Shown piece by piece: positions 14,615-59,735 of a stretch of 64,000 nucleotides of DNA. The notes under the pieces are model-generated. The model was not told the origin of the DNA and did no database searches. It saw only the letters and a list, made by a program, of their open reading frames with translations. The stretch comes from Paralvinella palmiformis. Its lineage: Eukaryota; Annelida; Polychaeta; Terebellida; Alvinellidae. The position numbers and the translations under genes are program-made. The number at the start of each line of letters is the position of its first letter. The first letter of the stretch is position 1. The DNA lies in contig JAODUP010000573.1 in assembly GCA_025642065.1 (NCBI GenBank), forward strand, positions 253,501 to 317,500. Reading direction: 5' to 3'.

Positions 14615-14960
14615 TGCAATGGTACATTGAGAAATGGGGATGATGATAACTTGAAATGTTTTATTGATATTCTAGTTATACTAAATAGAGAGCATGCCCA
14701 AAGTTGTTGAGAATTAATTTTGTTTATGGAACAAGATATTTTTTCCCTTTTGTGAGTTTTGTTCATTGTACAGTTTATGTAACTAGGCCTGTATTTTCCA
14801 TTGCTGTGTGTGTGTGTCTGTAGTAGCCGTCATACATCATGTCATATGTCGCATCATGTCATCTGTCACCTAGAACCACGAACCTGTCAATCAGAGCCAC
14901 ACAGTACTGTTATTATCAACAACAGAGACCATCATCACGAAGCGTCATCTTCATATTATA

Positions 14961-46627
<31,667 letters not shown>

Positions 46628-46873
46628 TGCGATGTCCTCATATAAGTTATCACACACACACAAACACACCTACTGTACAGTGGCTTAGATAGATAACATA
46701 ACATCCAGTCTGTAAATAGATAAATGAAGACTGGTTCATTGCTTCTTTCTTATAATTTATTTCTCATTCTACATTTATCAATATGATGACGACATCAGAA
46801 AAAATATCATCATACTGTCATTTTATAATACAAATGATAATATTATCTACAATATGAATGGTATATTGTTGTG

Positions 46874-46910
<37 letters not shown>

Positions 46911-49900
46911 TGCAGTTTGCATAGAGTCTAATGTGGGACCATGTTGGATGATCAGTAAAAATTAGGTAGTCTTTTATGGAGGGGGGATAATGAATTGTGG
47001 GTCCAGTATTCTTTTAAGACAGATTGTCACTAAAAGTAATTGGTCATAAAGGTGGGGTTTCACTGTGCAAATACATGTATATGTGCACATATACACACAC
47101 ACAGTACAAATTAATTTCTGTGGCCTTTTTCTTAATTTTAATGTATGAACAAATATTGTTAGATTAAAATCATTAACACAAACATTATTATGTTAGTATA
47201 GTGTTGCGTGTTTACATCAATCTATGTTGGTTATCTAACTATAAACATTTCCATTAGAAACCTACTTCAAGAGTATTTTTCTTTTAATGTATGTATTATA
47301 TAGAAATATATCTATAAGAATATTTGTTTTCAGTCATCAAATTTACTACCAAGCTGTTGAAATACACATGTTTTTTTCTTGGGGGGAGGGGGGGGGTTCT
47401 TCATCAGAATTTGTTTTAATAAGGGCTCCGGGCACTATATTGATTTGCATATTCATAAGCCTCTTTTATCATAAGACACAAGTATCCACTATGACGTCAC
47501 AGGTAATGCATCTAGTGTAGACATTTCCATATATTGTTATTTTCTTCGGGTTTTAATTATCACAGATATAATAATTTTCTTGTCATTTGTCATAGTTTTT
47601 ATTTGTGCAATTTAAACAAATATATATATAACATATTATATTAATCATTCCTCTGTTCGTAACTTGGACTAACAAACTACTTCAAATTGAAACAACAAAC
47701 ATATGAACAATCATTGAAACCCACAAATATATATATCGATGGTTTGGTGGAGATTTGTTTAGTGAACACATCTGTATTCTTGTAAATATAGATTTATGTA
47801 GTACATATCGCAAAATACTAGTTGATATAAATACAGATCTGACCCTTCTTAAATATGTTTAAATTGTGATTGATATAACGTGTTTGAGATGATGTAGAAA
47901 TGTTGACATTAACATAATATGTCGGAGAGATACTTAATGGAATAGTTCTCCTACCAGATAGTGTATTTATGTTGAGTTTCCTGGTTAACCAGTCTCTTCC
48001 TAGTTGACTAGCATTCCAAACACTATGCATGATGACGTATGTACAAGTGTGCTTTCTGTTATCAGTACAGTTGTGTGTGTGTATGTGTACTGGCTAATGA
48101 TGCAAGTGACACACTGCACTTGTACTAGAATTATATATTATACAATGATATAGTGTGTATGTGTGTGTGTGTGTGAACGATATATTTCTAATAGTGGAGG
48201 CCATAATGTTTATCAGTACGCCATAACTTAAATATTTCTGTTGTTTTATTGTTTTTTTAAATATTTGTTTAGTTCGCTAACGTAACCCTCTAAAGTGTCG
48301 TTCAACATCTGGTGGTTGTTGGTTATATTAACCATCACCAGATGGCAGCAGTGTGCTACTATCTTATGATAATTTGCATTTTTCTTGATTGATTGATTGA
48401 TTGGTTGGTTGATTGATTGGTCATGTCAGATTCTTGCTTCTGTATGGTTTTTATTTTAATCTCCAAAACGATTATCATTAAATAGTTATCCCTGAGACCT
48501 CCCCACCTCATACATCCTCCTAAACCCTGGGAATGTGCTGTTTATGATAACCGTCATCTTAACCGTTAATTTAGTTTTTCTGTTGCCATGACTTCTGTGT
48601 TCTATATACATATTATGATAGTTGTTATAACGACAAGTGATTTGCTGACAATTGATTGTATAATGTTGTTTATTGTTAATCAGTCTATATCTAATGTTAT
48701 ATGATTGTATACTAGACTGATAATAAATTGAACAAGTCCCAACTTTCTACATTCGTCGTCGTCTATATTCGTATTCGTTTATATGACTGTTACAGCTGAT
48801 AGTATTAGCCAGTATACTAGATAGATAGATATGTTTTAGCTGTGTCTGGCCAGGATTACTTAACACTGGTAGATTGTACAGTCATTTAGACAGTATGTTA
48901 ACACTGAGAGACTGGTCGTCTAAACTCTACGTCTGACTGCATCCTAAACTAATATTACTTTGTCTATTATTGATACGTTATCTGTTGTGTAAACGTTTCA
49001 GATTGTTAGCTTCGTATTAATGATGAGTCTGTAACTTGAAGGTGCTTCTTCAAATATCTGTTTGTTTCATGATGTCCTTGTCTTGTTCAGTCGTCTTTGT
49101 TAACTAAGGATCAAAGGAATACTTCAATTATTTTTACTCCGTTATGAAGTTGTCTATTGTATTGTCAACAATTATATTCTATATTTCCAAACCATTTATC
49201 TTAGCTTTTTGTTCTGTTTTGTTTCTATTCCATGAAAAAAATGTAACTCGTTTTTAATGCAATAGTAATACTACTACTACTGTTATTTAAGTTGTTTTAT
49301 TATCATGTTGCTCTGTACCATCATACTCAGGAAGAATATGTTGACGGTTAGGTGGTCGTGATGGTCAATTGGATCAGAAGGAAGGGTCAGAGGTCAACTA
49401 CAGTAATAATGTTGCTCCTGACCACTTAAAACATATGTCCACAAAAGATATGAAAACAGTAACTTTTGGCTTTGTTTAACACACATACGCGCATGTGCTC
49501 ACAAAACACACACGCGCGCGCGCGCACATCATAAAGTACTTAACTAGAACCAGGCTCTACAAACCTGGAAATGTTCAGTGTGAGCCAAATACAAGTTATG
49601 TATGATATTAATGTTTAGTAAATGTAGGGATAGAACAAATAATTGATTAAACACAATTACAAATTAAAATTCCTCTATGGAAATGCACTTATTCAAATAT
49701 ATTTCTATACGCGTATACACAGAACAACAATTATATATATAATTAATTTAAAAGTAATATTGATTCATTTTGTTGTTATTGTTATTTTGTTTATGTGGTA
49801 ATTAAGGGTAAGAAAGTGTAACAGTGTGTTATCAATTACACCAAATATAATTCTGCTTGAAATTGAATTTCTATAAATTTGCAGAAAAAACTGATTTGAG

Positions 49901-50396
49901 TTTGTTGTTTACGATACCCTGCATTTTCTTCCATTTGTATAGTTCTGTATCTGTATGTGTTTAATGTGTTTCATTTGACACCAGTCGTCTGTCTTATTAC
50001 AATACACAACTTACTCATTAAGTATATAACAGTTTTATAGCTCGTCGTCGTTCTGTAAAGTGATGCATTACAAATATATAACTGTAGGTATAATTAATTA
50101 TACAGTGTTGTTGTGTACAGGCCAATCGGAACCTATTTGATATTATTCGGAGTTCCTGTTAATTATGAAATTTGTAGGAGCAAGCTGTCGCGTCCTGGGT
50201 AACTTAGTGGGCACACTAGTTGCGATGCGAAACCCGGTGTTACCTGAATTTGTGGAGTATTTAATCTGATTATCTCCCATCCATATGACGAACCCCCCCC
50301 CCTCCCCCGGGTGATACTAATAACTCCGAGGGTTGACCAGCGTCCAGATTAAACAAAAAATCACTAACTGCTGTGTAGCATAAGGGAAGTCTTACG
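46628..50396. other. RSK 3' region and intergenic DNA
   Basis: No coding exon recognised. Contains the RSK 3' UTR (end unknown), a CRE TGACGTCA at 47492-47499, an imperfect hairpin at 48308-48343, a cgcgcgcgcg run near 49513 and a possible diverged tRNA-like repeat at about 50185-50290. Confidence 0.5.
48308..48343. other. Imperfect inverted repeat (hairpin)
   Basis: atctggtggttgttggttaa-type left arm pairs with ttaaccatcaccagat on the right, with one or two mismatches or bulges and a loop of a few bases. Confidence 0.6.
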
Positions 50397-50447
50397 TTTG
50401 TGTGTGTGTATGTTTGTGTGTGTGTGTGTGTCTCTCTCTTGTGTGTG

Positions 50448-50499
<52 letters not shown>

Positions 50500-50585
50500 T
50501 GTGTCTCTCTCTGTGTGTGTGTGTGTGGACCTCTCTCTCTATGTGTGTGTGTGTGGACCTCTCTCTCTCTCTGTGTGTGTGTTCT

Positions 50586-50659
<74 letters not shown>

Positions 50660-50661
50660 TC

Positions 50662-50712
<51 letters not shown>

Positions 50713-50742
50713 TCTCTCTCTCTCTGTGTGTGTGTGTGTGCG

Positions 50743-50775
<33 letters not shown>

Positions 50776-50821
50776 CTCTCTCTCTCTCTCTGTTCTCTCT
50801 CTCTCTCTCTCTCTCTCTGTG

Positions 50822-50860
<39 letters not shown>

Positions 50861-50927
50861 CTCTGTGTCTCTCTCTCTGTGCGTGTGTCTCTCTGTGTGT
50901 GGACCCCCCCCTCTCTCTCTCTCTCTG

Positions 50928-50965
<38 letters not shown>

Positions 50966-51065
50966 GACCCCCCCTCTCTCTCTCTGTGTGTGTGTGTGTG
51001 TCTCTGTGTGTGTCTGTGTGGACCCCCCCCCTCTCTCTGTGTGTGTGTGTGTGTGTGTGTGTGTT
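50397..51065 (+). repeat. Compound (TG)n/(TC)n tract, about 670 bp
   Basis: Alternating blocks of tgtgtg and tctctc with occasional gtggaccccccc spacers repeated four to five times. Almost free of A on the plus strand. ORFs on both strands are artefacts. Confidence 0.96.
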
Positions 51066-51194
51066 ACAGTGTCTAAGGACATGTACACTAAACCAAAAAT
51101 GGCCAGTCTATTTATACTTGTTCAAAAGGTGCTCGAAAAGAAGTTAACATTTGACAATGGCGACATACTTTGTTTTGCTGTTATTAACACACTC

Positions 51195-51231
<37 letters not shown>

Positions 51232-51336
51232 CCTGAAATATTTAGGTAATCTGTATTAAATCACAGATAGCAATAAACGTAATACCTGAAAATTTCAGGT
51301 AATACACATATTACCTGATTATACAGATTAACTGTA

Positions 51337-51382
<46 letters not shown>

Positions 51383-52055
51383 GACCATTTATTAATATAA
51401 TCAACAGAACCTATGAAATGTTTTTGTTTTGTTTTATGTGAGACATTATATTACATCAATGATGGAGTGTTAATTAGATTATCCCGAGTTAATTATTCTG
51501 CTACGAGTTTGAAAATTGGAAAGGTTTAAAGTTATCATAAAGGATAAATAGTGTAGAAATTCTCCGACATATGGTGTTGTCTTTAGTTTAAATATTACGT
51601 TTCTGACACATTTTAAGAGTATGTTAGTTTAATTTGATGACCACCGTAAGATGTTTAGATCCATTAATTGTGGTCAATTTACCCATCGTTAAGTGATAAT
51701 TAGCTAAGATTATTAACTAAGTATGATGACTTGATGTTATCAATAGTTTGTTATTTCCAATTAATCCCTCGTATATATGTCCCAACATTTATTGTAACAA
51801 AAAAGAGAATCTTCCTATTGTTGTTATTTTGGGCCCTATTTTCTCCTAGAATCTGTTTTCTGTGTTCGTTAGAAGAAATCTTGCCGTATAACAGGAAGCA
51901 CAGTACTGTGTGTTATGTGCTGCTTGTTTCAGTTAATAACAAAACAGGATACCGTCAAGATTCCATTTTCAATGTCACCAAGTAACGAACGAAACATGGA
52001 AAACACTTGGCCTTTGTAGCTGCTGCAGTAATTATATATTTTCCACCTGTGTTAG
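51066..52055. other. Intergenic, no gene seen
   Basis: Contains short inverted tattacctga/tcaggtaata motifs (51228-51320) and two (AT)n tracts. An 84-codon ORF at 51731-51985 has no recognisable features. Confidence 0.45.
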
Positions 52056-52252
52056 AGTGAAGTATATTGGCCAGAGAACACCATGGCCCTTGTCGGGGAT
52101 TTATTATTCTCTAATAGTGTGCTGATTGGACGAGGGCGAAATCCGGGACAGTAAACAGGAAGTGTAGGCATCTCGCAATTTTGATTGGTTGGTTGAAGTA
52201 ACGTATCAAAATGGCGATGTTTGATTGGAGCGAGTTGCAACACACACACACA

Positions 52253-52291
<39 letters not shown>

Positions 52292-52530
52292 TAAGCCTAT
52301 TGGTCATATAACCGTTGTTGTGTTTTTTGTCAGGTACATCTTTTAGGGAGAACTGTTGTTAATTTTTTAATGGCATCGCGTGTATTGTCACTACCGTCAA
52401 TATTAAGGCTAGCCTCTGGTGTTACCATAACGACAGCTGGCGCTCTCTTTTGTCCTGACTTCCGTTTGTTGCTTGTCCGTTTCATTTGTGATCGGCTTCC
52501 GAGCCGTTGTGTTAGTCCCAACTGGCTATT
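52056..52530. promoter_or_regulatory. CpG-richer island with several inverted CCAAT boxes, possible promoter
   Basis: ATTGG (inverted CCAAT) occurs around 52068, 52126, 52183 and 52223. CpG is clearly more frequent than in the flanks. A plus-strand ATG in a good context (aaaATGGCG, about 52211) and a minus-strand ORF start (see the next entry) lie within it. Direction and target gene are unknown. Confidence 0.4.
52326..52521 (-). other. Candidate minus-strand first exon, unknown basic protein
   Basis: Reads MKRTSNKRKSGQKRAPAVV and continues VTPEASLNIDG...DAIKKLTTVLPK before a stop, with coding-like composition. A donor-like gtacct lies at the end (AGAT|GTACCT). No family recognised and no downstream exon identified. 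Confidence 0.3.
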
Positions 52531-53740
52531 CTAGACAGTCAGACAAACAGACTTGTGGAACATATTCTAAAGAAACTGTATATCAAAATATATCTAATTT
52601 TGACTGCTTACTTGTGTCCGTTTTGATATAATATCCAGAGAACAAAGACTCTGTGTGGTATTACTAAACAACTTCTGGTGATACTCTTGTAATAATAGTT
52701 TACCTGATGAGGTGTCTAATTAACAAAATGTCTTGGTAAATGTTAGTTTTCCTCGTTAATAATAATCTCACGTGTGTGTGTGTGTGCTGAAATAGGGTTT
52801 TTGTAGCTGGATTTGTGTATAAAAGAAGAAATATCTTATTTTCACAATAAGCTCCTATCTTGAGCTGTTATGCAACTTTTCGTTTGTTTATTAAGAATTA
52901 CATATCGACGATAGACACTTATCCAAAGGTGTCATTTTGTATCATAAATCAAATGTTAATGATTAAAGATAAATTATATTTGAAGCAGAAATTCTACTGA
53001 AGCCAGGTTTAACTTTGGAGTAATTTACACATAAGAGCGTACCCGTTTTTCATTAATTTCATCTTAAGCTTTAATACAGGTTTAAAACAGATTGATTGTC
53101 TTTTTTAATAATAATAATAAGAGAGAGGATGTAATCATTGGCCTAATTACAGCTTGTCTGTTTGTGACAGCTGTTCAATCGCTTGCCAGCTGTTAATCTA
53201 TTTATATTTGATCCAGCTGATATTTAGTTTGATGACCATTTATTTATTTTTTTAAATAATTTTTATTTGTGTACACAATAATAGTTAATACACGGAAATC
53301 ATACACCCTAGATAAATGTTGTATTATATCGAAGTAACCGTTATATTATGTATGGTAGGTAGGTAGGTAGGTAGGCAGGCAGGCAGGCAGGCAGGCAGGT
53401 AGTTTGTTTGTTTGTTTGTTTGTTTGTAGGCAATTATAAATAATCGCTTAATGCGTGGTAAACATAAAAAGGTATTTACTTTGCACCGATTGATTCCATA
53501 TAGTTATAGGTATAGATATATATTATAGTTGTCAGACTCAGTGGGATGTCAGTAGTCAGCTAAAACTGGTAAAGGTGAGTTGACTGTCGGTAGAGGGCAG
53601 CATTTGTTTGTTGTAGGCTGTGTATTATTGTCAATTAGTGAACAACACTTGGCTGACTCTGGCCTCTGTGTGTGTGTGTGATTTATGTGCACTGAGATTT
53701 AACTGCGTAAATAGCCCAATCGACAAGAAGTGCTCACACA
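52531..53740. other. Intergenic, no gene seen
   Basis: AT-rich. Includes a compound tetranucleotide tract (GTAG)n(GCAG)n(TTTG)n at 53356-53427. Confidence 0.5.
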
Positions 53741-53749
53741 GACACCCAG

Positions 53750-53765
53750 AGAGAGAGATCGAGAG

Positions 53766-53834
<69 letters not shown>

Positions 53835-53921
53835 GAGAGATAGATCGAGATAGATCCACACACACACACACAGAGAGAGAGAGAGATCCACACACACACA
53901 GAGACAGACAGACAGAGAGAG

Positions 53922-53970
<49 letters not shown>

Positions 53971-53998
53971 TACTCCACACACACAGAGAGATAGATGC
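53750..53998. repeat. Compound (CA)n/(TA)n/(GA)n microsatellite
   Basis: Blocks of cacaca, tatata and gagaga in turn. The minus-strand ORFs of 109-128 codons here are repeat artefacts. Confidence 0.95.
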
Positions 53999-56215
53999 AC
54001 ACATCTGCTGACAAATATCCACCTGCACGTTTTTCTTTTATGACAATTCAATCTCTGTGATGTTATTCGATGTGCCACCAACTGATATAGAATACAGTGT
54101 CCTCGATCAGCCATAAACATCTTCCTGTCTCACAGATATAACACTCTTAAAATAGTATTATATTGACTAATAAAGTAAGGCTATTCTCCCATTACTCGTC
54201 TACTGACAGCTCTATATATAACAATATAATCAATTAACAATAACTGTCAACAACAGACGCTCTCACCAAAACATGACATCTTTTCATCAATAGAAGAAAG
54301 GAGACTTTTATTTTTGGTAAAATTAAACATAATGACTCGTGTTAAGAGAATAATTCTGATGAAGTTCATTTAGTTGGTATGTGTGTGTGTGTTATTGTTT
54401 GTTGGCGGCACCTTTTGTCCGTTTGCTTGTGGATGTGGATGAATGTAGACGGATGTGGATTAGCCATCAGGATCAGGTGATGTTTTGTAGGTGATTGACC
54501 TAAATTGAACTAAATATAATCATATTTCGACTATTTGCAATTAATTGCCAGACTAAACAGGATTGTCAATATGTCGGTAGCTGAGTTTGATGTAAAACGG
54601 ATTATTTATTGGAGATGGTATATTCTGTTTAGTAATTATACACTTAATTCAGGTTATACATCGTATATTGTATTTTACGATGTGTTTACACAGATTGTTC
54701 GGAAGTAAACATTTTGTTTGTGCGTATTAGATGTAAAATAAAATATCTTTAGATAAATGTCAGACATACTTGTACAAAAAACAATCCTTAATCCGATATT
54801 ATCTGTTTTATTCGTTATGAAATAGATTTATTATCAAATTATTTAGAATTTTACTACTAATTCTAACAATATAATCGAGAATTACTTCTAGTCGTGATGT
54901 TAATAAATAACTACCCATCAATCATTTATGTCTTTTCGAGGAAACCAAATAAACATCTCTTAATAGTTGGGTAATGTTTATTTATTACAATAAATAGTGA
55001 GCGTTGTTATTTAATAAATAATAATTAATTATTATAGCATCCTTAATTTTAGAGAAAGTACCTTTAATGTTAACCAAATTTGGATAGAAAGAAGGAAAGA
55101 TTGTTTGATCGTAATTTGTTTGATAAATATCAACAAAGTATAACTACTTTGACATCTTTCAATAAGAAAATGACTTAAGTTTGTATAACTAGAATATCAA
55201 TATTTTATCAACAATATATTGTGTCACATATTATTATTCGGGGTAAATGGGAGTTACACCTAAATATATCCACTCTACTAATACATGTAATACTTAAAAA
55301 TCCCCCCCCCCCGCCTTTAATGTTTCCACGGACCTTTGACTGACCTATCCATGATATGTAATTGTACACCGATACATAAATATATAGACTATAATTCGGA
55401 TTAAATATAGAATTATTATTATCTTATTTACAATCGAAAACACATTTTGTTTAAATGAATTGAGCTGTTTCTCGCATTAGCCATGCCAGGGACATTTGGC
55501 GAAAGGACGAAAGGATTCGAACACGCAATCCAGAAGTTTGAAATCCAGTTCTCTAACCACTGCGTCTTCTGAACTACGTTTTATTTAACCGAAATATCAA
55601 ATATATATATATATATATATATGAGATAATAATGGACTTATTTATTTTGTTAGAAGTTTAACTTTTCATCATTTTAATGAAAACAAACTTTTTAAACATA
55701 ATTTTATTTGTGATGCTAGTTTTTAATAAAGATTTGATATACAATATATATATAATAGCAGGAGGCCCAGTACTCGAAAATATATATTTAAACTTTGCTT
55801 CAAAGTATTCTTTAGACATTTTTATGACCTTTTGGTTAAAAAATGTCAAGTATATTTTTATGACATATTATTAAGTAATATTTATATTCAGTTATAATTT
55901 CATCTAATGGAATATGAAATCGAATCATTTCGGTTTTAACAATGTTCAGTGTTGTACACTGACAGCTGTCATTTGATACCTGACATTGACAATTGAGTTG
56001 ACACTGACAGTTGACACTTTATTGCCTCTTATTATCGTGTCTTGTGTTTTTAGTTTGTTAAAATGGTAAACAAAATCAACCAATTGATTTGTGTACGTGA
56101 TATTGATAAATCAACAAAAGCTAAAGAAATTGTATATATTAGTAATATTCATAATAATAAACATTGGATGAGATATTATCAGTTGGAGACCGTTATTTAA
56201 GAAACTTCCACTTCC
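53999..56215. other. Intergenic AT-rich DNA
   Basis: No exon seen. A tRNA-like SINE head on the minus strand lies at about 55478-55568 (box A-like cagtggttagagaac, box B gttcgaatcc). Confidence 0.5.
55478..55568 (-). mobile_element. tRNA-derived SINE head, another family
   Basis: Minus strand: gacgcagtggttagagaact ... gtgttcgaatccttt, box A and box B at tRNA-like spacing. No target duplication found. Confidence 0.5.
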
Positions 56216-56221
56216 GCATAT

Positions 56222-56287
56222 GTACACCTACACATACGTACACCTACACATACGTACACCTACACATACGTACACCTACACATACGT
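56222..56287 (+). repeat. 16-bp repeat, about 4 copies
   Basis: tacacctacacatacg repeated, with a tacgta palindrome at each junction. Confidence 0.85.
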
Positions 56288-56441
56288 AGATAGATAAACA
56301 TTCAAGTACGTGATGTATTTTGTCTCTTTTTTATTATATTGTATCTGACATTACACAAGTGGTTATTTGTTGTTACACGCGCGCGTGCGTGTGTGTACGC
56401 GTGTGTGTGCATCATGTGACAGACCACACAAATTCGTTATT

Positions 56442-56793
56442 TTACGTCATATGTCGTCATATATCTCAATTTATTACGTCATCTCTCTAGCTACTTCATG
56501 TTAGATATATATCTAGGTAAATATGACGTCATATATCTCGTTCTCGAGCATTCATTTTATGACATCACCTGGCTATTTCAATATCCAATGTGACGTATTT
56601 AAACATTTTGACGTCATACCTCTTAGAGATCTGACGTCGCTTTATCTCGTTGAGCCAGAGTCGATGATCCTTAGTGTTCTAATTAACACCAATAATTAAC
56701 GGTTTCTTAATTAATATCTTCTGTTGTGGTCTAAAGCTTAATGACAGAAAAAATATAAATCTCTCACAATAACTACAATAACTGGATCACTTG

Positions 56794-56834
<41 letters not shown>

Positions 56835-56875
56835 CACACACACACACACACAAAACTAACACACTGATGACGTCA
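56442..56875. promoter_or_regulatory. Cluster of CRE-like (TGACGTCA) sites
   Basis: Full palindromes TGACGTCA at 56524-56531, 56609-56616 and 56868-56875. TTACGTCA at 56442-56449 and 56474-56481, TGACGTAT at 56591-56598 and TGACGTCG at 56632-56639. The flanks (catatatctc) recur, suggesting local duplication. Confidence 0.5.
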
Positions 56876-57194
56876 GTACACAGATTTGACTTGGTATAAA
56901 CACCCAAAAATTGTCGAATGAAAACGTAAAACAAACCATTATTGATTATTGATGAAGATAATTTAAATGGTTCCTGATTACTGCCAAGGGACTGATACTC
57001 CTAATAAAGATATTATTAACCATAATGTAATTGTTTAATTTACATAAAGTATTCAATGAGTTATTATTAAATAAAGGGAAATACAATATCTTGTATCTAA
57101 ATAATTATATTTTTTGTCACACACAATAAACAGTTCTATTTCTGTGATAACAAATTACACACACATGCGCGCGCGCACACACGCGCACACGCAT

Positions 57195-57232
<38 letters not shown>

Positions 57233-58020
57233 ATATTTGAAGTTTGTACGCGCCTAAAGCTAAATAAACTAAAAATTGTCTTTTTTCTTTTAGGTTGATG
57301 TTCGTTCAGATTGATTTAATAATAATAATAATAATGTATATTTAATAAAGCGCCCATTACTAGCAGGAGTCATTCAAAGGCGCTGTACAAATAATATGTA
57401 ATATAATAATATGATTTAGTCGAATGTTTGATAAAAATGACATACAATCACATCTAACTTTAGACATTTTAAGAGGATAAATAACATGGTTTAGTACTTA
57501 GATTTGACATATCTTTATCTGTCAATGACTAATGTCCACTTTCTGTTGTCATTTTGACAGAAATAATCCAGATCATGTTACATTGTCTGCTGATCTCATG
57601 TATTATTGTACGTCCGTCTATAGCTTGTAGCATCACGTGACCTAAGACCCCGGATCTAACGTAAATCTTAGGAGTTAAATATTGGTCAGTTAGCTGAGGG
57701 AGAAAGAGAGAGGGTTGGTTGGTCAGTGGGTGTGTGAGTCAGTCAGTCATTCAGCGAGTGAGTCAGTGGGTGGGTGGGGGAAGTGTATGGTTCGGTCGGT
57801 CGATCAGTCAGTAGATTTTAACAACAATTAATTTTAACAAAGTTAATTTAATGTAATCTCTTTTTGGTTCTATTTTACCTCAAACAAGCTACAGGTAATT
57901 AATAGTAAACCTCTGATCTTACAGGGAGGGGGGGGAGATTGAGGGAGTCTACTGAACTACTAACAATAACCTCCGGCTATAACATTAGTAAGATGGGTAC
58001 AAGGATGTGAGGCTATACAA

Positions 58021-58068
<48 letters not shown>

Positions 58069-58460
58069 TTCACACACTAAACTCCCTATCTATCGGTATG
58101 TTAGTGTGTTGGTGCCGGAGTGTGCGTGCGCGCGTGCATGTGTAAGTTTGTGTCTGTGTGTGTGGATTGAATTAGCAGGTGTGTGGGAGGATCGGTGAGT
58201 CGGTAAGTAGGTGAGTGCGGGTACACAGAGAGGAGTGCCACATTAAGTCAACTGAGCCCTCAGTACACAGCCAATAAGCCAGAGGGCAGCACCTCCAACA
58301 AACACTAACAGTACCTAACTTTCATAACAGATAGACAATATGGAGAGTTTACCTGTCTAGATAGGATGCTTCGTGTTATCATCTCTGGGCCATGTATCTC
58401 AGGTATGACTAATGTCACAGATAAACAGAACACTGACTGACTGACTGACTGAATTGATGA
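56876..58460. other. Intergenic DNA with repeats
   Basis: (CA)n and cgcgcgcg near 57165-57190, a family B tail at 57330-57415, degenerate (GTCA)n around 57715-57815 and (AT)n at 58020-58068. A CACGTG E-box lies near 57635. No exon recognised. Confidence 0.45.
57325..57415 (-). mobile_element. 3' tail of repeat family B
   Basis: Same sequence as at 13863-13955 (tgtatatttaataaagcgcc ... ggcgctgtacaaataatat), preceded by (AAT)n, which is a complementary ATT tail on the minus strand. Confidence 0.6.
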
Positions 58461-58466
58461 ATGAAT

Positions 58467-58855
58467 AATTCACTCACTCACTCACTCACTCACTCACTCA
58501 CTCACTCACTCACTCACTCACTCACTCACTCACTCACTCACTCACTCACTCACTCACCACCACCACCACCACCACCACCACCACCACTCACTCACCACCA
58601 CCACCACCACTCACTCACCACTCACTCACTCACCACCACCACCACCACTCACCCACCCACCCACCACCACCCACCCACCACTCACTCACTACCACCACCA
58701 CCACCACCACCACTTCATCCTCACTCACTCACTCACTCACTCACTCACTCACTCACTCACTCACTCACTCACTCACTCACTCACTCACTCACTCACTCAC
58801 TCACTCACTCACTCACTCACTCACTCACTCACTCACTCACTCACTCACCACTCAC
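58467..58855. repeat. (CTCA)n/(CAC)n microsatellite, about 390 bp
   Basis: Long pure CTCA tetranucleotide blocks surrounding a CAC/CCAC interior. The Ser-Leu-Thr-His and poly-His/Pro ORF is an artefact. Confidence 0.96.
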
Positions 58856-58922
58856 TGAGTTCATGCAATAAAATGACACCCATTTTAACATAAACAATTA
58901 GCATATCAATATGACGGGATTA

Positions 58923-58924
<2 letters not shown>

Positions 58925-59005
<81 letters not shown>

Positions 59006-59014
59006 ACACACACA
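58925..59014. repeat. (CA)n microsatellite
   Basis: About 80 bp of nearly pure CA, 770 bp upstream of the secreted-precursor start. Confidence 0.95.
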
Positions 59015-59149
59015 ACGGAGCGTGGGTGGGACAGCCTTATGACCACCAGCCTATGCGCGGCTTCGCGCGGATTTGCCATGGACTATTGTTATATATAGTG
59101 ATTGTAACAGGACTTATCGTGGACACATATATAGCTAGTAGTTATATGT

Positions 59150-59274
59150 TGATGGAGGTACCTCTGTAGAGGTGCATAGAGAAAGACCTACACCTAAAAA
59201 GAGGTGCACCTATAAACATAACACATAGAGAGGATTATACGGATATTGAGGAACATATAGAGAGGTACAGTGAA

Positions 59275-59311
<37 letters not shown>

Positions 59312-59735
59312 TATACTGACTCATAGGGTATATGTGGAGTAAGTTTTGATTGAAGGAGGTAAACGAATCAAGAAAGAAGTACCACTCCACGAGCGCAGAG
59401 GTAGAACCTCATGAACATAGAGGTTCAACCACAGAGCAAATTACGACACGATAGAACATCACATGCATACAGACTCAACAGAGGTACATCGCAGACTCTA
59501 ACAGAGAGATGTAGAGCCACACACACACAGCTAGAGGTAGACCCCCCCCCCTCATAGAGAGAGGTACAATCCTTCACAGAGAGAGACACAGTCTTTCACA
59601 CAGAGGGAGATAGAGCCGCTCAAAAAGAGTAGAAAAACTCAGCTGACGAGAGGTACCGAATCACCAATACAGAGGTAACGCCCCGCACACAGAGAGGTAC
59701 AACCCCCCCCCCCAAGAGAAGCCTACTAAAGTGAT
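59150..59735 (+). repeat. Degenerate agaggtac-rich leader upstream of the secreted-precursor gene
   Basis: agaggtac, agaggtgc, gagaggtaca and agaggtaga recur more than a dozen times at irregular spacing, with a (GA)n block at 59280-59308. A TATA-like tatatatag near 59091 and CpG-rich gcgcggcttcgcgcgg at about 59056 precede it, so this may be transcribed 5' leader. Confidence 0.55.

Larger units (their letters stand above)
12004..14820. other. Non-coding AT-rich DNA upstream of RSK
   Basis: Contains a candidate non-autonomous DNA element (12828-13668), a SINE/LINE tail (13863-13950), (GT)n at about 14470-14497 and an (AT)n tract at 14571-14611. The RSK promoter and any 5' non-coding exon probably lie here or farther upstream; no core promoter stands out. 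Confidence 0.4.

Noticed and set aside
50270..51236. Long ORFs on both strands (Ser/Leu/Cys/Val-rich; Arg/Glu/Thr/His-rich)
   Set aside because: Translation of (TG)n/(TC)n low-complexity DNA.
58461..58871. 136-codon ORF rich in Ser/Leu/Thr/His/Pro
   Set aside because: (CTCA)n and (CAC)n microsatellite.
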